A stretch of DNA of 64,000 bases from Rhodococcus sp. B7740 (GTDB lineage Bacteria > Actinomycetota > Actinomycetes > Mycobacteriales > Mycobacteriaceae), in the NCBI RefSeq assembly GCF_000954115.1, contig NZ_CP010797.1, forward strand, positions 1,178,001 through 1,242,000, in the 5' to 3' direction. Positions 47,400 to 57,297 of the stretch are shown piece after piece. The notes under the pieces were generated by a model. The model was not told the origin of the DNA, made no database searches, and saw nothing but the letters and a program-made list of their open reading frames with translations. The position numbers and the translations under genes are program-made. The first letter of the stretch is position 1. Each line of letters starts with the position of its first letter.

Positions 47400-48809
47400 C
47401 TATCGGCCTCGGATGATGCGTCGCAGTTTCCCCACTCTGGTCGCGATTTCTCGCTCGGCGCCGTGTTCGGTGGGCTCGTAGTAGTTCACGCCCACCAGCT
47501 CGTCCGGTGGGTACTGCTGCCCCAGCACGCCGCCGGGACTGCTGTGCGGGTACCGGTACCCGACGGCGTTTCCCAATCCTTGCGCTCCCTTGTAGTGGCC
47601 GTCGCGTAGATGCGGCGGCACCGATCCCGACTTGCCCGCCGCCACGTCGGCCATCGCCGCACCGAGCGCACCGATCACCGCCCCGGACTTGGGGGCGGTC
47701 GCCAGGTGGATCGTGGCCTGCGCCAGAGCCAACCGCGCCTCGGGCATCCCGATCATCTGCACCGCGCTGGCAGCGGCAGTCGCGGTCTGCAAGGCGGTGG
47801 GATCGGCCATCCCGATGTCCTCGCTTGCGTGCACCACCAGACGCCGCGCGATGAACCGCGCGTCCTCGCCTGCCGTGATCATCCGAGCCAGATAGTGCAG
47901 GGCGGCGTCGACGTCGGACCCTCTGATCGACTTGATGAACGCACTGATGACGTCGTAATGCTGGTCTCCGTCGCGGTCGTATCGCACGGCGGCCTTGTCG
48001 ACACTGGCTTCGACCGTCGCGAGGTCCAGCGTTCCGTCGGTCGCGGCACCCGCTGCCGCCTCCAGAGCCGTCAGCGCTCGGCGGGCGTCGCCGGCCGCGA
48101 GACGCACCAGGTGATCCATGGCGTCCTCGGCGATGGTCACCGCACCGTCCAATCCGCGCGGATCGTTGGCGGCACGAGTGAGCAACAACTCGATGTCCTC
48201 GGATCCCAGCGGTTGCAACTGCAGCACCAACGACCGGGACAGCAGCGGAGACACCACCGAGAACGACGGGTTCTCGGTGGTCGCAGCCACCAACAGCACG
48301 ATCCGATTCTCGACGGCGGCGAGCAATGCATCCTGCTGCGTCTTGGAGAACCGGTGCACCTCGTCGATGAACAGCACGGTCTGCTCACCCGAGAGGAGTC
48401 GGCGTCGCGCCAGTTCGATGACGTTGCGCACTTCCTTGACTCCGGCCGACAGGGCCGACAGCGCCTCGAACTTGCGTCCGGTCGCCCCCGAGATCAGCGA
48501 CGCCAGCGTCGTCTTGCCGGTTCCCGGTGGACCGTAGAGCATCACCGAGGACGCACCGGAGCCCTCGACGAGCCGCCGCAGCGGTGCGCCGGGAGCCAAC
48601 AGATGAGACTGCCCCACCACCTCGTCGAGGGTCGTCGGCCGCATTCGCACCGCCAGCGGGGCGTCGGGCCTGACATAGGCGGACGTCGGACGGGATTCGG
48701 CGATCGTCGCCTCCGGTGCCGCAGGAGTGTCGAAGAGTCCGTCCTCGCCGAACTCGTCGCTCCCCGAGATGTCCCCGCCCGAGATGTCACTTCCGAAACC
48801 GCTGCTCAC
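47400..48809 (-). CDS. rarA: RarA/MgsA-type replication-associated AAA+ ATPase
   Basis: 469 residues from GTG 48809. After a 40-residue acidic lead comes [23 protein letters not shown], Walker [14 protein letters not shown], Walker [19 protein letters not shown], sensor [12 protein letters not shown], and the C-terminal tetramerisation part with the conserved [15 protein letters not shown]. The protein acts at stalled forks and is related to clamp loaders. A TAGCGT -10 ends 7 nt before the GTG, so leaderless; no ribosome-binding site. Positioned upstream of alaS like Rv2559c, from memory. Confidence 0.93.
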   Translation of the reverse strand: MSSGFGSDISGGDISGSDEFGEDGLFDTPAAPEATIAESRPTSAYVRPDAPLAVRMRPTTLDEVVGQSHLLAPGAPLRRLVEGSGASSVMLYGPPGTGKTTLASLISGATGRKFEALSALSAGVKEVRNVIELARRRLLSGEQTVLFIDEVHRFSKTQQDALLAAVENRIVLLVAATTENPSFSVVSPLLSRSLVLQLQPLGSEDIELLLTRAANDPRGLDGAVTIAEDAMDHLVRLAAGDARRALTALEAAAGAATDGTLDLATVEASVDKAAVRYDRDGDQHYDVISAFIKSIRGSDVDAALHYLARMITAGEDARFIARRLVVHASEDIGMADPTALQTATAAASAVQMIGMPEARLALAQATIHLATAPKSGAVIGALGAAMADVAAGKSGSVPPHLRDGHYKGAQGLGNAVGYRYPHSSPGGVLGQQYPPDELVGVNYYEPTEHGAEREIATRVGKLRRIIRGR

Positions 48810-48816
48810 CGGTCGA

Positions 48817-48822
48817 ACGCTA
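48817..48822 (-). promoter_or_regulatory. -10 element of rarA (leaderless)
   Basis: TAGCGT on the minus strand, 7 nt before GTG 48809. Confidence 0.5.
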
Positions 48823-48858
48823 CCGATCCGACCGCTGCGAGCGCGAACGACGTCTCTC

Positions 48859-50028
48859 TCAGCGCTCCCACTTCGTCCGCAGAGCGGTTCCGACCGACGT
48901 CGCGTACTCCGCGATGCCTGTTTCGCCGACGCGCGCCGCACTGTCCGCCAGCACCGCCCACCGCGAGATCAGTGCCTGCGACCGCGGAACCGACAGATGG
49001 TGCGCCCGCGCGGCTGCGATGCGAGTGTGGTCGTCGGGCAGGAACCAGTAGGTGCTCAGCCACACCCAGATCAGACGCGCGTCGAGGATCTTGCTCGCCA
49101 GGGCGGTGTCGTCGGCCAACGCCGGCCAGATGCCCACCACTTCCGCGCGCCAGGCGTCGATCATCGCCTGCTCGCGATCGTGCGAGAGCTCGAAGCTGCA
49201 CAGGCAACCGGGGAACGACGCCAACGCGTAGGTGATGTCGAGGGTGGCGTCACGGAATCCGCCCCACTCGTAATCGAGGAATCGCACGCCTTCGTCGTTG
49301 ACGATGATGTTGTCGGGGCACAGGTCGGACGGGCTGAAGGCACGGAAGGCTCCGTGCGCGAACAGCCGTCCGCTGCGAGAGACGCGATCGAGAATCGCAT
49401 CGGGGGTGGCTCCGACGCCCAAGAGATTGGTCAGCATCCCTGGAACCTCGGCGAGCGCGCCCGGTATCTGGGCGGAGATCCCGTCGGTCGAGTCCGGTTG
49501 CCCCACCCGACGCAACAGAGCGGCGAAGTCGTCCTCGCGGCCGACGGTGGCGGCGTGCATGCGGCCGAGTGCCTGGGCCATGGCCATCAGAGAATTGGTC
49601 ACCGCGGCTTCGTCGGAATTGCGCAGCAGAGTGGTGATGGGACTGGCGTCGCCGAGATCGCTGAGCACCAGCAGCCGCGCATCGAGATCGTAGGCGTGCA
49701 GCTCGGGTCCTGGCCTGCTGTCCGTGGCCAGGGCGTTGGCGAACTGGTACGAGGCCGCCTCGCGCAGGAACGCACTCGAGCTGGAGATGTCGGCGAGCTC
49801 GGCGGGCTGTTCGGATTCGGCAGGCAGGTCGCGGACCTGCTTGATCACCAGGGTGCGGGGAAGTTGAAACGGGTTCTCGGAGACTCGGACTCGCAACACG
49901 ATCGCTTGGCCGCTACCCCCCAGGTTCACCGGGTCGATCAACGTCACCGGAGCTCCGGTGCGTTTGGTGAGGAGTCGCTGAGCTGCTGCTACTACCTCTG
50001 ATACAGGGTCTGCCAGTGTTGCGGTCAT
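48859..50028 (-). CDS. Aminoglycoside-phosphotransferase-like kinase fold protein
   Basis: 389 residues from ATG 50028. N lobe with [30 protein letters not shown] (Gly loop and Lys). Catalytic loop reads [26 protein letters not shown]: the Asp, Asn and DxD-like DYE are kept, while the usual His of HGD is Ser. Substrate unknown; the APH fold includes choline, homoserine and small-molecule kinases, and nothing here points to antibiotic resistance. TAGCTT -10 ends 8 nt upstream of the ATG. It lies after the transglutaminase cluster on the same strand, 155 nt apart. Confidence 0.8.
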   Translation of the reverse strand: MTATLADPVSEVVAAAQRLLTKRTGAPVTLIDPVNLGGSGQAIVLRVRVSENPFQLPRTLVIKQVRDLPAESEQPAELADISSSSAFLREAASYQFANALATDSRPGPELHAYDLDARLLVLSDLGDASPITTLLRNSDEAAVTNSLMAMAQALGRMHAATVGREDDFAALLRRVGQPDSTDGISAQIPGALAEVPGMLTNLLGVGATPDAILDRVSRSGRLFAHGAFRAFSPSDLCPDNIIVNDEGVRFLDYEWGGFRDATLDITYALASFPGCLCSFELSHDREQAMIDAWRAEVVGIWPALADDTALASKILDARLIWVWLSTYWFLPDDHTRIAAARAHHLSVPRSQALISRWAVLADSAARVGETGIAEYATSVGTALRTKWER

Positions 50029-50036
50029 CGATGTCC

Positions 50037-50042
50037 AAGCTA
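50037..50042 (-). promoter_or_regulatory. -10 element of the APH-like gene (near leaderless)
   Basis: TAGCTT on the minus strand, 8 nt before ATG 50028. Further upstream lies a palindrome CGACCAGATGGTCG (50136-50149) of unknown role. Confidence 0.4.
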
Positions 50043-50183
50043 CCCGTTCGGTGCGTTCTGCTGTGCTGTGTCGACGACTACGAATGAGACACGATTGTCC
50101 GTTTTGCGGCATTTTTCGTTCTACATCCCCAGATTCGACCAGATGGTCGGTTACCCCCGAGCCATCAGATTATGCCGGGTTCG

Positions 50184-51083
50184 CTACAGCGGTGCAACGT
50201 CCACCGACACGGCGATGGTGCTCTCCTCCGCCTCGGTGTAGATCACCCCGCGCAGTGGAGGTACATCGGCGTAGTCGCGTCCCCACGCCACGGTCGCGTA
50301 CCGCTCGTCCACCAACTGATCGTTGGTGGGATCGAAGGCCAGCCAGCGATCGTTCGGCATCCACACCGCAGCCCACGCATGGGTCGCGTCGACACCGATC
50401 ATCCGCTCCTTGCCGGGCGGAGGTTCGGTGGCGAGATAACCCGACACGTACCTCGCCGCGAGACCCTGGGACCGCAAGCACGCGATCGCGAGACGAGCGA
50501 AGTCCTGACACACTCCCGATCGCGCGGCGAGCACGTCGACCACGGTGGTCGAGACCGTCGTCGAGCCCGAGAGATAGCGAAAATCGGTGAAGATCCGATG
50601 CGTCAGATCGACCACGACGTCCGCCAGAGGACGACCCGGCCAGAAGCTGGGTGCGGCGTAGGCGCGTACCTCGTCGGTGATCTCCGGGGTCGGCAGATCC
50701 AGAGCGAACTCGACAGCCGACGCGCGAGCCGGATCGGCAGGCACGTTCGCACCGAACAGCGCCATCCGAGCTGACTCCCACGACGCCGTCGCCGGCCACG
50801 ACGTGGTTTCGTCCGCCGGGCGCGGATACACCTCCACGAGAGAATCCGCCGTCACCACCAGTTTCTCGTGGTCCTGGGTGACGTGGAAGTACACATCCTC
50901 GTTGCCGTAGACGTCGACACCGAAGGATTGATCGGTCGGTGCCGGCTCCACCGTGACCGACTTCTCCACGCAGTGCTGCCCGTCCATGTCGCGCGGAGCC
51001 AGGAATCCACGGCCGTAGGACGAGGTCACGCGGTCGGAGTACGTGTAGGTGGTGATGTGCTTGATTCGATACCGACGACTCAT
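50184..51083 (-). CDS. Bacterial transglutaminase-like cysteine protease
   Basis: 299 residues from ATG 51083. N-terminal Bact_transglu_N beta domain (RYRIKHITTYTYSDRV), then the transglutaminase core with triad Cys192 (ARSGVCQDFARL), His235 (DATHAWAAVW) and Asp251 (AFDPTNDQ). No signal peptide, so cytoplasmic. Such proteins are usually peptidases or amide-bond enzymes rather than crosslinkers. Start overlaps the stop of the ATP-grasp/alpha-E gene (TGATG), so translation is coupled. Homologous, from memory, to Rv2569c. Confidence 0.9.
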   Translation of the reverse strand: MSRRYRIKHITTYTYSDRVTSSYGRGFLAPRDMDGQHCVEKSVTVEPAPTDQSFGVDVYGNEDVYFHVTQDHEKLVVTADSLVEVYPRPADETTSWPATASWESARMALFGANVPADPARASAVEFALDLPTPEITDEVRAYAAPSFWPGRPLADVVVDLTHRIFTDFRYLSGSTTVSTTVVDVLAARSGVCQDFARLAIACLRSQGLAARYVSGYLATEPPPGKERMIGVDATHAWAAVWMPNDRWLAFDPTNDQLVDERYATVAWGRDYADVPPLRGVIYTEAEESTIAVSVDVAPL

Positions 51084-53779
51084 CACCGCACCCCGTTCGC
51101 AGATCGGATGTTCGAGCTGCCCCACAGCGGCTGCGTGCCGCCGGGCAACGACATGTGCGTGGCGAGGACGACGCGAGACAACTCCTCGAGTGAGTCGTGG
51201 ATTCCGTCCACCAGTTCGAGCAACTCCACCCGGCGACCGTTCGCGTCGACCGACTCCAGATCGCCCGGGTCGACCCGTCGCAATCGCACCCGCATCTGCT
51301 CGACGAGCTGCTCGGGCCGTGACGTGCCCGAGGCATCGGGCAACGAACCCAGATCGTCCCGAAGCCGGTCGAGCTGGTAGACCAGCGCTCGCGGGTTGCC
51401 TTCGTCGAACAGCAACAGCTGCGCGACGGCCGCCGGACGCGCGCGCCCACTGTTGCGTCTGCGGTAGATCACCGAGGACTCGGCGGCGGACAACACCGAA
51501 TCGATGACCGCCTGTTCCGTGGACGGAGTGAGAGCGTGACTCAGGGTGGCCGAGAGCAGCGCAGTCAGCTGCAGACCACGCTCGATCCGCTTACCGGCGT
51601 CCATCAGGTACCAGCCCGCGTCTCGCACCATCGATTCCGACGCCAGGCCGGACAGTGCGAGCAGACCACGCAGCACACTCGACTGCGACGACGCCAGTTG
51701 CGCGCCGTTGTGAACCGGCGACTCGGCCAGCTCCTCCAGCGCGGTGTCGATGCGGTTCAGAACCGCCCAGGTGTCGTTCGAGAGCTGGTCGCGTACCGCG
51801 CGCGCCGCTTGCTGCATCCGGTCCACCGATTGCGCCAGCGAACCCATACGGCCCGTCGAAAGCATCAGCGAACGCATTTCCACGGTCGCGTCGCCGTGGT
51901 TCTTCTCGTCGAGGAACCCCGGCCAGGTACGCGAGACCTTCGTGACCGCTTCGAGCAGGATCGGCAGACTGTCGCTGCCCTCGAGCCACGGCATCGAGCG
52001 GTAGTCCTGATTGCGTTCGCGCGCAGCGATCAGCAAGCGAGTCATGTCCTCGGCACGTTCGCTGTAGCGCCCGAACCAGAACAGGTCACCGAGCACACGC
52101 GGAGAGCTGACGACATTGACGTTGGACGCGGCGTACTGCGGCAACTCCTCCACCGTGGCGGGAGGGGTGTGCGGGGCGGAGTCCGCCGGGGTGACCCGTT
52201 CCACCGACTTGACCCACACGTCCTTCGACGCCACCGTGATGAGCGGATCGGTGACCGGCGCGGTGAGCACCACCTGCCCCAGGCCGCCGCGCATCGGTGT
52301 GTACCCACCCCGTTGCGCAACCGTGAACAGCCGCATCCCCACCTGCGCAGGGGCTACCGCCAACTGCGACCCCGACTCGCCGTCGATCGACGAACCGACC
52401 GGAGCCAGCGAGAACTCGGGGACTTCCTGCCCGGTCCACTTCCACGGCTCGGCCACGATTCGATCCCACAGCTCCCTGGCTGCGACGTCGGTGAGATCGT
52501 GCCCCACCACCGTGCGACGCGAGGTGGTCGACCGCAGTACCAGCGAACGCAGCCGGCTGCCGATGTGCGAGAGCTGATTCGGGTCACCGCCCCAGTAGGT
52601 CCGTACCGAACCGAGAATCAGATCCTCGTCCAGCAGCGCACGGCTCAACGCCGGAAGCAGCGGAAGCAGAGCCGGGTTCTCGAGCACACCGCTACCGAGG
52701 GTGTTCACCACGCTAACGGCCCCGCGGCGTAACACCTCGACCAGACCGACGACACCCAGGTGCGAATCCGGACGTAGATCGAGTGGGTCCGCGAACTCGG
52801 CGTCGACTCGGCGCAGCACCACATCCACCCGGCGCAACTTGCCGAGCGATCGCATCCACAGACAACCGTCACGGACCACGAGATCGGCATTCTCCACCAG
52901 CGGAAAACCGAGAACCGTTGCGAGATAAGCCTGATCGAATGCCGTCTCGGAGTGCGAACCAGGACTGAGCACCACCACGACCGGATTTTCGGCCGACGCG
53001 GGCGCAGCATCGCGAAGCGCCAGGCGCACCGCGCGTGCGAACGTCGAGAGCGGCCTCGGATTGCTCGCCTGGAACAACTCGGGCATCGCGCGCGACATCA
53101 CCCGTCGATCGGCGAGCGCGTACCCCACTCCCGACGGTGCCTGCGTGCGGTCGGCGACGACTCGGAACTCACCGTCCGAACCTCGGGCGACATCGGCGGC
53201 ATGCATGAACAGCTGATGCGGCCCCGGATTGGTGATCGCGTGCGCAGTGCGCAGATAACCCGGATTACCGAAGACCAACTCCGGCGGAATCAACCCCCGA
53301 CGAACGGTTTCCTGGGCCCCGTAGATATCGGTGAGCACCGCGTCGAGCAGCATCGACCGCTGAACCAAACCGGCTTCCAGACGATCCCACTCATCGGCCG
53401 CGACCACCAACGGAACACTGTCCAACCCCCACCGAACAGCACTGGGCAATGCCTCGCTGCCACCCGACGGCGGAATGGGGTTGTACGTGATGCCGTGGTC
53501 GTCGACCAGACGGCTCACCCGCGACTGCAACGTCTGCATGGCACCGGAGCCGGCCTCACGCATACCGTCGACCAACTCCGCCCAATGCGGACGAACGGCG
53601 TCGTCGGCGTCGAGCAACTCGTCGAACCGATCGACGCGACCGCTCACGGCCTCGCGCCGACCGCGGTACGCGAGCCACGGCGACCCGGCACCACTCGAAA
53701 CACCGTCGTTCCTGCCGGCTCCACTCGAGACATCGTCGTTTCTGCCGCCTCCACTCAGGGTGGTATCCACGGGCACCAT
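51083..53779 (-). CDS. Circularly permuted ATP-grasp fused to alpha-E domain
   Basis: 898 residues. After a repetitive, Gly/Ser/Asn-rich N terminus (1-33) comes the permuted ATP-grasp ligase region (about 85-510; GNPGYLRTAH, VVADRTQAPSGVGYALADRR, VVNTLGSGVLENPALLPLLP, GGYTPMRGGLGQV). The helical alpha-E domain follows (about 557-890; SPRVLGDLFWFGRYSERAEDMTRLL). In many bacteria these are two separate neighbouring genes; here they are one protein. Predicted to form an amide or peptide bond using ATP. ATG 53779 with GGAAGGAAC upstream. Rv2567-like, from memory. Substrate unknown. Confidence 0.9.
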   Translation of the reverse strand: MVPVDTTLSGGGRNDDVSSGAGRNDGVSSGAGSPWLAYRGRREAVSGRVDRFDELLDADDAVRPHWAELVDGMREAGSGAMQTLQSRVSRLVDDHGITYNPIPPSGGSEALPSAVRWGLDSVPLVVAADEWDRLEAGLVQRSMLLDAVLTDIYGAQETVRRGLIPPELVFGNPGYLRTAHAITNPGPHQLFMHAADVARGSDGEFRVVADRTQAPSGVGYALADRRVMSRAMPELFQASNPRPLSTFARAVRLALRDAAPASAENPVVVVLSPGSHSETAFDQAYLATVLGFPLVENADLVVRDGCLWMRSLGKLRRVDVVLRRVDAEFADPLDLRPDSHLGVVGLVEVLRRGAVSVVNTLGSGVLENPALLPLLPALSRALLDEDLILGSVRTYWGGDPNQLSHIGSRLRSLVLRSTTSRRTVVGHDLTDVAARELWDRIVAEPWKWTGQEVPEFSLAPVGSSIDGESGSQLAVAPAQVGMRLFTVAQRGGYTPMRGGLGQVVLTAPVTDPLITVASKDVWVKSVERVTPADSAPHTPPATVEELPQYAASNVNVVSSPRVLGDLFWFGRYSERAEDMTRLLIAARERNQDYRSMPWLEGSDSLPILLEAVTKVSRTWPGFLDEKNHGDATVEMRSLMLSTGRMGSLAQSVDRMQQAARAVRDQLSNDTWAVLNRIDTALEELAESPVHNGAQLASSQSSVLRGLLALSGLASESMVRDAGWYLMDAGKRIERGLQLTALLSATLSHALTPSTEQAVIDSVLSAAESSVIYRRRNSGRARPAAVAQLLLFDEGNPRALVYQLDRLRDDLGSLPDASGTSRPEQLVEQMRVRLRRVDPGDLESVDANGRRVELLELVDGIHDSLEELSRVVLATHMSLPGGTQPLWGSSNIRSANGVR
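53685..53760 (-). repeat. 30-bp tandem repeat encoding RNDxVSSGAG
   Basis: Two 30-bp copies (53685-53714 and 53715-53744) and a partial third (53745-53760) with a few substitutions code for the linker at residues about 9-32 of the ATP-grasp protein. In-frame copy-number change is possible. Confidence 0.75.
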
Positions 53780-53907
53780 CGAGCCGTTGTTCCTTCCGTC
53801 GGTCGATCACACTCCGCCGCCGGGCGGCTCCGCTTGCTGCGGACCCACCCGATACGCGTCGGACCGAGATCGCTACCGGTCGACTCGTTCTCCTGTGCAG
53901 TCGCGTC

Positions 53908-56900
53908 TCAGGACGTGATGACTCCGGTCCGGCGCAGGTCGAGCATGCCGGGCGCGGACACATCGATCGCTTGGCGAGCGTGCATCTCGAGCAATCTTGC
54001 TACGTCCACCTTCCCCGAGGTGAACCCGCCCTCCTCGAAGCGGCCGTTGCGGCGAGCCTCGGCTTCGACCGAGTTGACGGGAGGCCCCTCGTACGAGCGC
54101 CCGCCCGGATGCACGACGTGGTACGAGCATCCACCGACTGCGCGTCCGGTCTGCATTTCCACCAGGTCGAAACGCAGTGGACTCTGCACCTCGATCGTCG
54201 GGTGCAGAGCGCTCGGCGGCTGCCAGGCGCGGTAGCGCACACCGGCGACCTGAACGTCCTGACGCTCGGTGCGCACCATCGGTACCGGCACCCCGTTGCA
54301 CGTCACCATGTATCGGCCCGCGTCGGCTCCGGCGACCCGAACCTGGATCCGCTCCACCGAGGAGTCGACGTACCGCGCGGTGCCGGAGGACGTCGACTCC
54401 TCGCCGAGGGTGTTCCAGGGCTCGATCGCGCCACGTAGTTCGATCTCGGCATCGCCGACCACGGTGGTGCCGATCCGCGGGAATCGGAATTCGGTGAACG
54501 GATCGAGCCAGCTGGTGTCGAAGTCGATACCGTGCTCACGGAGGTCCTCGGCCACGCGGCCGATGTCGCTGATCACGAAGTGCGGAAGCATGTATCGGCC
54601 GTGCAGATTGGCACCGTGCCGGATCAGCGGAGCTTCGAGCGGGGTGTCCCAGAATCGCGAGACCATCGATCGCACGAGAAGTGACTGCACCATCGCCATC
54701 TGATGGTGCGGCGGCATCTCGAACCCGCGCAGTTCGAGCAATCCGAGTCGGCCGCGGGTGGAGTCGGGGCTGTAGAGCTTGTCGATGCAGAACTCGGCGC
54801 GGTGCGTGTTGCCGGTGATGTCGGTGAGCAGGTGCCGCAGTGCTCGGTCGACCACCCAGGGTGAGGCCGATCGATCGGCCCCGGTCAGTCGCTTGATCTC
54901 GCTGAATGCGACCTCGAGCTCGTAGAGCGATTCCTCTCGACCCTCGTCGGCGCGAGGTGCCTGCGAGGTGGTGCCGATGAAGCGGCCCGAGAACAGGTAC
55001 GACAGCGACGGGTGCCGCTGCCAGTGAGTGAGCAGCGACACCAACAGATCCGGTCGACGCAGAACGGGTGAATCGACCGGCGTCACGCCGCCGAGAGTGA
55101 TGTGGTTGCCGCCGCCGGTTCCGCGGGTGGTGCCGTCGTTGTCGAATCCTTCGGTGCTCAACCGGGACTGGCGAGCCTCGAGGTAGAGACGCTCCATCAG
55201 TTCGTTCTGTTCGGCCCACGAGGAGGTCGGTTGCACGTTGACCTCGATCACACCGGGATCCGGTGTGACAGTGAGGGTTTGGATACGCGGATCCGACGGC
55301 GGGCCGTAGCCCTCGATCACGACGGGGGTGTCGATGGTCGACGCCGCCTGCTCGACGCGTGAGACGAGGTCGACGAAATCGTCCAGTCGATCCATCGGCG
55401 GCATGAACACGTGCAGGATGCCGTCACGGACCTCGGCGACCAGAGCGGTGACGGCGGTGCCGCCGACCCTGGACGTCTCGTCGACCAACTGCGCGTACCG
55501 CGACTCGGCCGGGTTCACCGCGCGCGGCGGCTGCTGCGTGAGCTGCGGTGTCGGCAGATCCGGCTTGGGGGCGGTGGGGTCGGCCGGGTTCTCGACCGGT
55601 CCCCCGTCCCAGGAGATCGCTCGCAGGGGCAGCCGCAGGCCCGCAGGAGAATCGCCTTCCAACAACACGATTCGGCCACGGCGCAACTTCCAGTCCGAGC
55701 TCTCCCAGCCGGACCCGTCCTCGGTACGCGAGATGGGCAGCACGAATGCCGCCGGCTCGTCGGTGCTGGCATCGAGCCGTTCGAGCAGTCGCTTCCTGGC
55801 GTCCGCGGAATCGGCTCCAGGTTCGAGGTCGTCGTCGTCGGCGGGCGGGTCACCGTAGGGCTGACGAACCAGGTCCAACAGTTTCACCAACGGGTCCTCG
55901 TAGGCGGGACGCGCTTGTGAGGCAGGCAGTCCGAGAGCCTTGACCAACTCGTCGATCAATTCCTGCGACGCCGAGTTGTCCACCGGTTCCGGGCGCAGAT
56001 CCTCTGCCAACCAGGGATCGGCGATCAGGTCGGAGTCGTGCCACAGGGCTTGACCGTCGGTGCGCCAGAACAATCCCACTTGCCACCGTGGCAGCGGCTC
56101 ACCCGGGTACCACTTGCCCTGACTGCGTTGCACCAGGCCGTCCGGTGCATAGATGGTGCGAAGCCGTTCGGCGAGCACACTTGCCAGCTTGCGCTTGTGT
56201 GGGCCATCGGCCGTGGTGTTCCACTCGGGCGCTTCCTGATTCTCGATCGCGACGAATGTGGGCTCGCCGCCGACGGTCAGTCGAATGTCCTGATCGAGCA
56301 TCCGATTGTCGATCTTCTCGGCTGTCGCCTTGATCGACTCCCACTGTTCGGCGGTGTAGGGCAACGTCGTTCGCGGATCCTCGTGGACGCGTACGACGGT
56401 GTTGGAGAAGTCGAGTTCGGCCTTGCACTTGCTCGTGGCACCGGAGATCGCGGCGGCAGTCGACGGGTGTGGCGTCGCCGACAGTGGAATGTGACCTTCG
56501 CCGGCGAACAGGCCGGAGGTCGGATCCATCCCGACCCAGCCCGCACCGGGGAGATAGACCTCGGTCCACGCGTGCAGATCGGTGAAGTCCTCCACCGGCC
56601 CGGACGGGCCGTCCAATGACTTGACGTCGGAGGACAACTGAACCAGGTAACCCGAGACGAAGCGCGCGGCCAGACCCATCTGACGCAGGACCGACACCAG
56701 CAACCACGCCGAGTCGCGGCACGACCCGACGGCGGACGTCAGGGTCAGATCCGGGGTCTGCACTCCCGGTTCCATCCGCACCGAGTACCCGACGTCCCCC
56801 ATCACGGCTTGGTTTGCCATCACGAGAAAATCGATGGTGCGCAACGACTCTCCGCGTTCGACGACGGCTGCCTGTAGCTTCTCCACCCAGGCCGAGACCA

Positions 56901-57297
56901 CCGGGCCCGGTCCTGATCCCGCCTTGCCCTCGTCCACCGGGCGCAGGTACGGCTCGAGGTCGGGAAGGTCGTGCTCCTCGTACGCGAACCCGAAGTGCTC
57001 GGCCCATTCCTCGACGAAGAAGTCGAGGGGGTTGATCGACGCCATGTCTGCGACGAGTCCGACGGTGATCGACAGGTGGTCGGTTCGCTCGGGGAAGACC
57101 ACCCGAGCGAGGAAGTTTCCGAACACGTCCTGCTGCCAGTTGACGAAATGCTCCGCCGGTTCGATCTTCAGCGAGTACGCCTCGATGGGAGTACGCGAAT
57201 GCGGTGCCGGTCGCAGCCGAATCTCGTGCGGAAAGATCTTGACGGTGCGGTCGAATTTGTAGCTGGTGCGGTGTTCGAGTGCAACCTTGATGCCCAC
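53908..57297 (-). CDS. Transglutaminase fused to DUF2126 amidoligase domain
   Basis: 1129 residues from GTG 57297 (GAGGGG 7 nt upstream). N-terminal Bact_transglu_N (GIKVALEHRTSYKFDRTV), then transglutaminase core with Cys193 (VGSCRDSAWLL), His242 (DLHAWTEVYLP) and Asp258 (GMDPTSGLF). From about 320 to the end is the DUF2126 region, proposed in the literature I recall to be a glutamine-synthetase-like amidoligase (ITLGGVTPVDSPVLRRPDLL, FRFPRIGTTVVGDAEIELRG). A cytoplasmic protein without signal peptide. First gene of the three-gene cluster; 128 nt separate it from the ATP-grasp gene. Rv2566-like. Confidence 0.9.
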   Translation of the reverse strand: MGIKVALEHRTSYKFDRTVKIFPHEIRLRPAPHSRTPIEAYSLKIEPAEHFVNWQQDVFGNFLARVVFPERTDHLSITVGLVADMASINPLDFFVEEWAEHFGFAYEEHDLPDLEPYLRPVDEGKAGSGPGPVVSAWVEKLQAAVVERGESLRTIDFLVMANQAVMGDVGYSVRMEPGVQTPDLTLTSAVGSCRDSAWLLVSVLRQMGLAARFVSGYLVQLSSDVKSLDGPSGPVEDFTDLHAWTEVYLPGAGWVGMDPTSGLFAGEGHIPLSATPHPSTAAAISGATSKCKAELDFSNTVVRVHEDPRTTLPYTAEQWESIKATAEKIDNRMLDQDIRLTVGGEPTFVAIENQEAPEWNTTADGPHKRKLASVLAERLRTIYAPDGLVQRSQGKWYPGEPLPRWQVGLFWRTDGQALWHDSDLIADPWLAEDLRPEPVDNSASQELIDELVKALGLPASQARPAYEDPLVKLLDLVRQPYGDPPADDDDLEPGADSADARKRLLERLDASTDEPAAFVLPISRTEDGSGWESSDWKLRRGRIVLLEGDSPAGLRLPLRAISWDGGPVENPADPTAPKPDLPTPQLTQQPPRAVNPAESRYAQLVDETSRVGGTAVTALVAEVRDGILHVFMPPMDRLDDFVDLVSRVEQAASTIDTPVVIEGYGPPSDPRIQTLTVTPDPGVIEVNVQPTSSWAEQNELMERLYLEARQSRLSTEGFDNDGTTRGTGGGNHITLGGVTPVDSPVLRRPDLLVSLLTHWQRHPSLSYLFSGRFIGTTSQAPRADEGREESLYELEVAFSEIKRLTGADRSASPWVVDRALRHLLTDITGNTHRAEFCIDKLYSPDSTRGRLGLLELRGFEMPPHHQMAMVQSLLVRSMVSRFWDTPLEAPLIRHGANLHGRYMLPHFVISDIGRVAEDLREHGIDFDTSWLDPFTEFRFPRIGTTVVGDAEIELRGAIEPWNTLGEESTSSGTARYVDSSVERIQVRVAGADAGRYMVTCNGVPVPMVRTERQDVQVAGVRYRAWQPPSALHPTIEVQSPLRFDLVEMQTGRAVGGCSYHVVHPGGRSYEGPPVNSVEAEARRNGRFEEGGFTSGKVDVARLLEMHARQAIDVSAPGMLDLRRTGVITS

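Noticed and set aside
48859-50028. Antibiotic resistance kinase
   Set aside because: The APH fold is broad, the catalytic His is replaced, and the context is housekeeping; resistance cannot be claimed.
50136-50149. CGACCAGATGGTCG palindrome as an operator of the APH-like gene
   Set aside because: It is about 100 nt upstream of the predicted promoter and could equally be chance; not enough support for a separate call.
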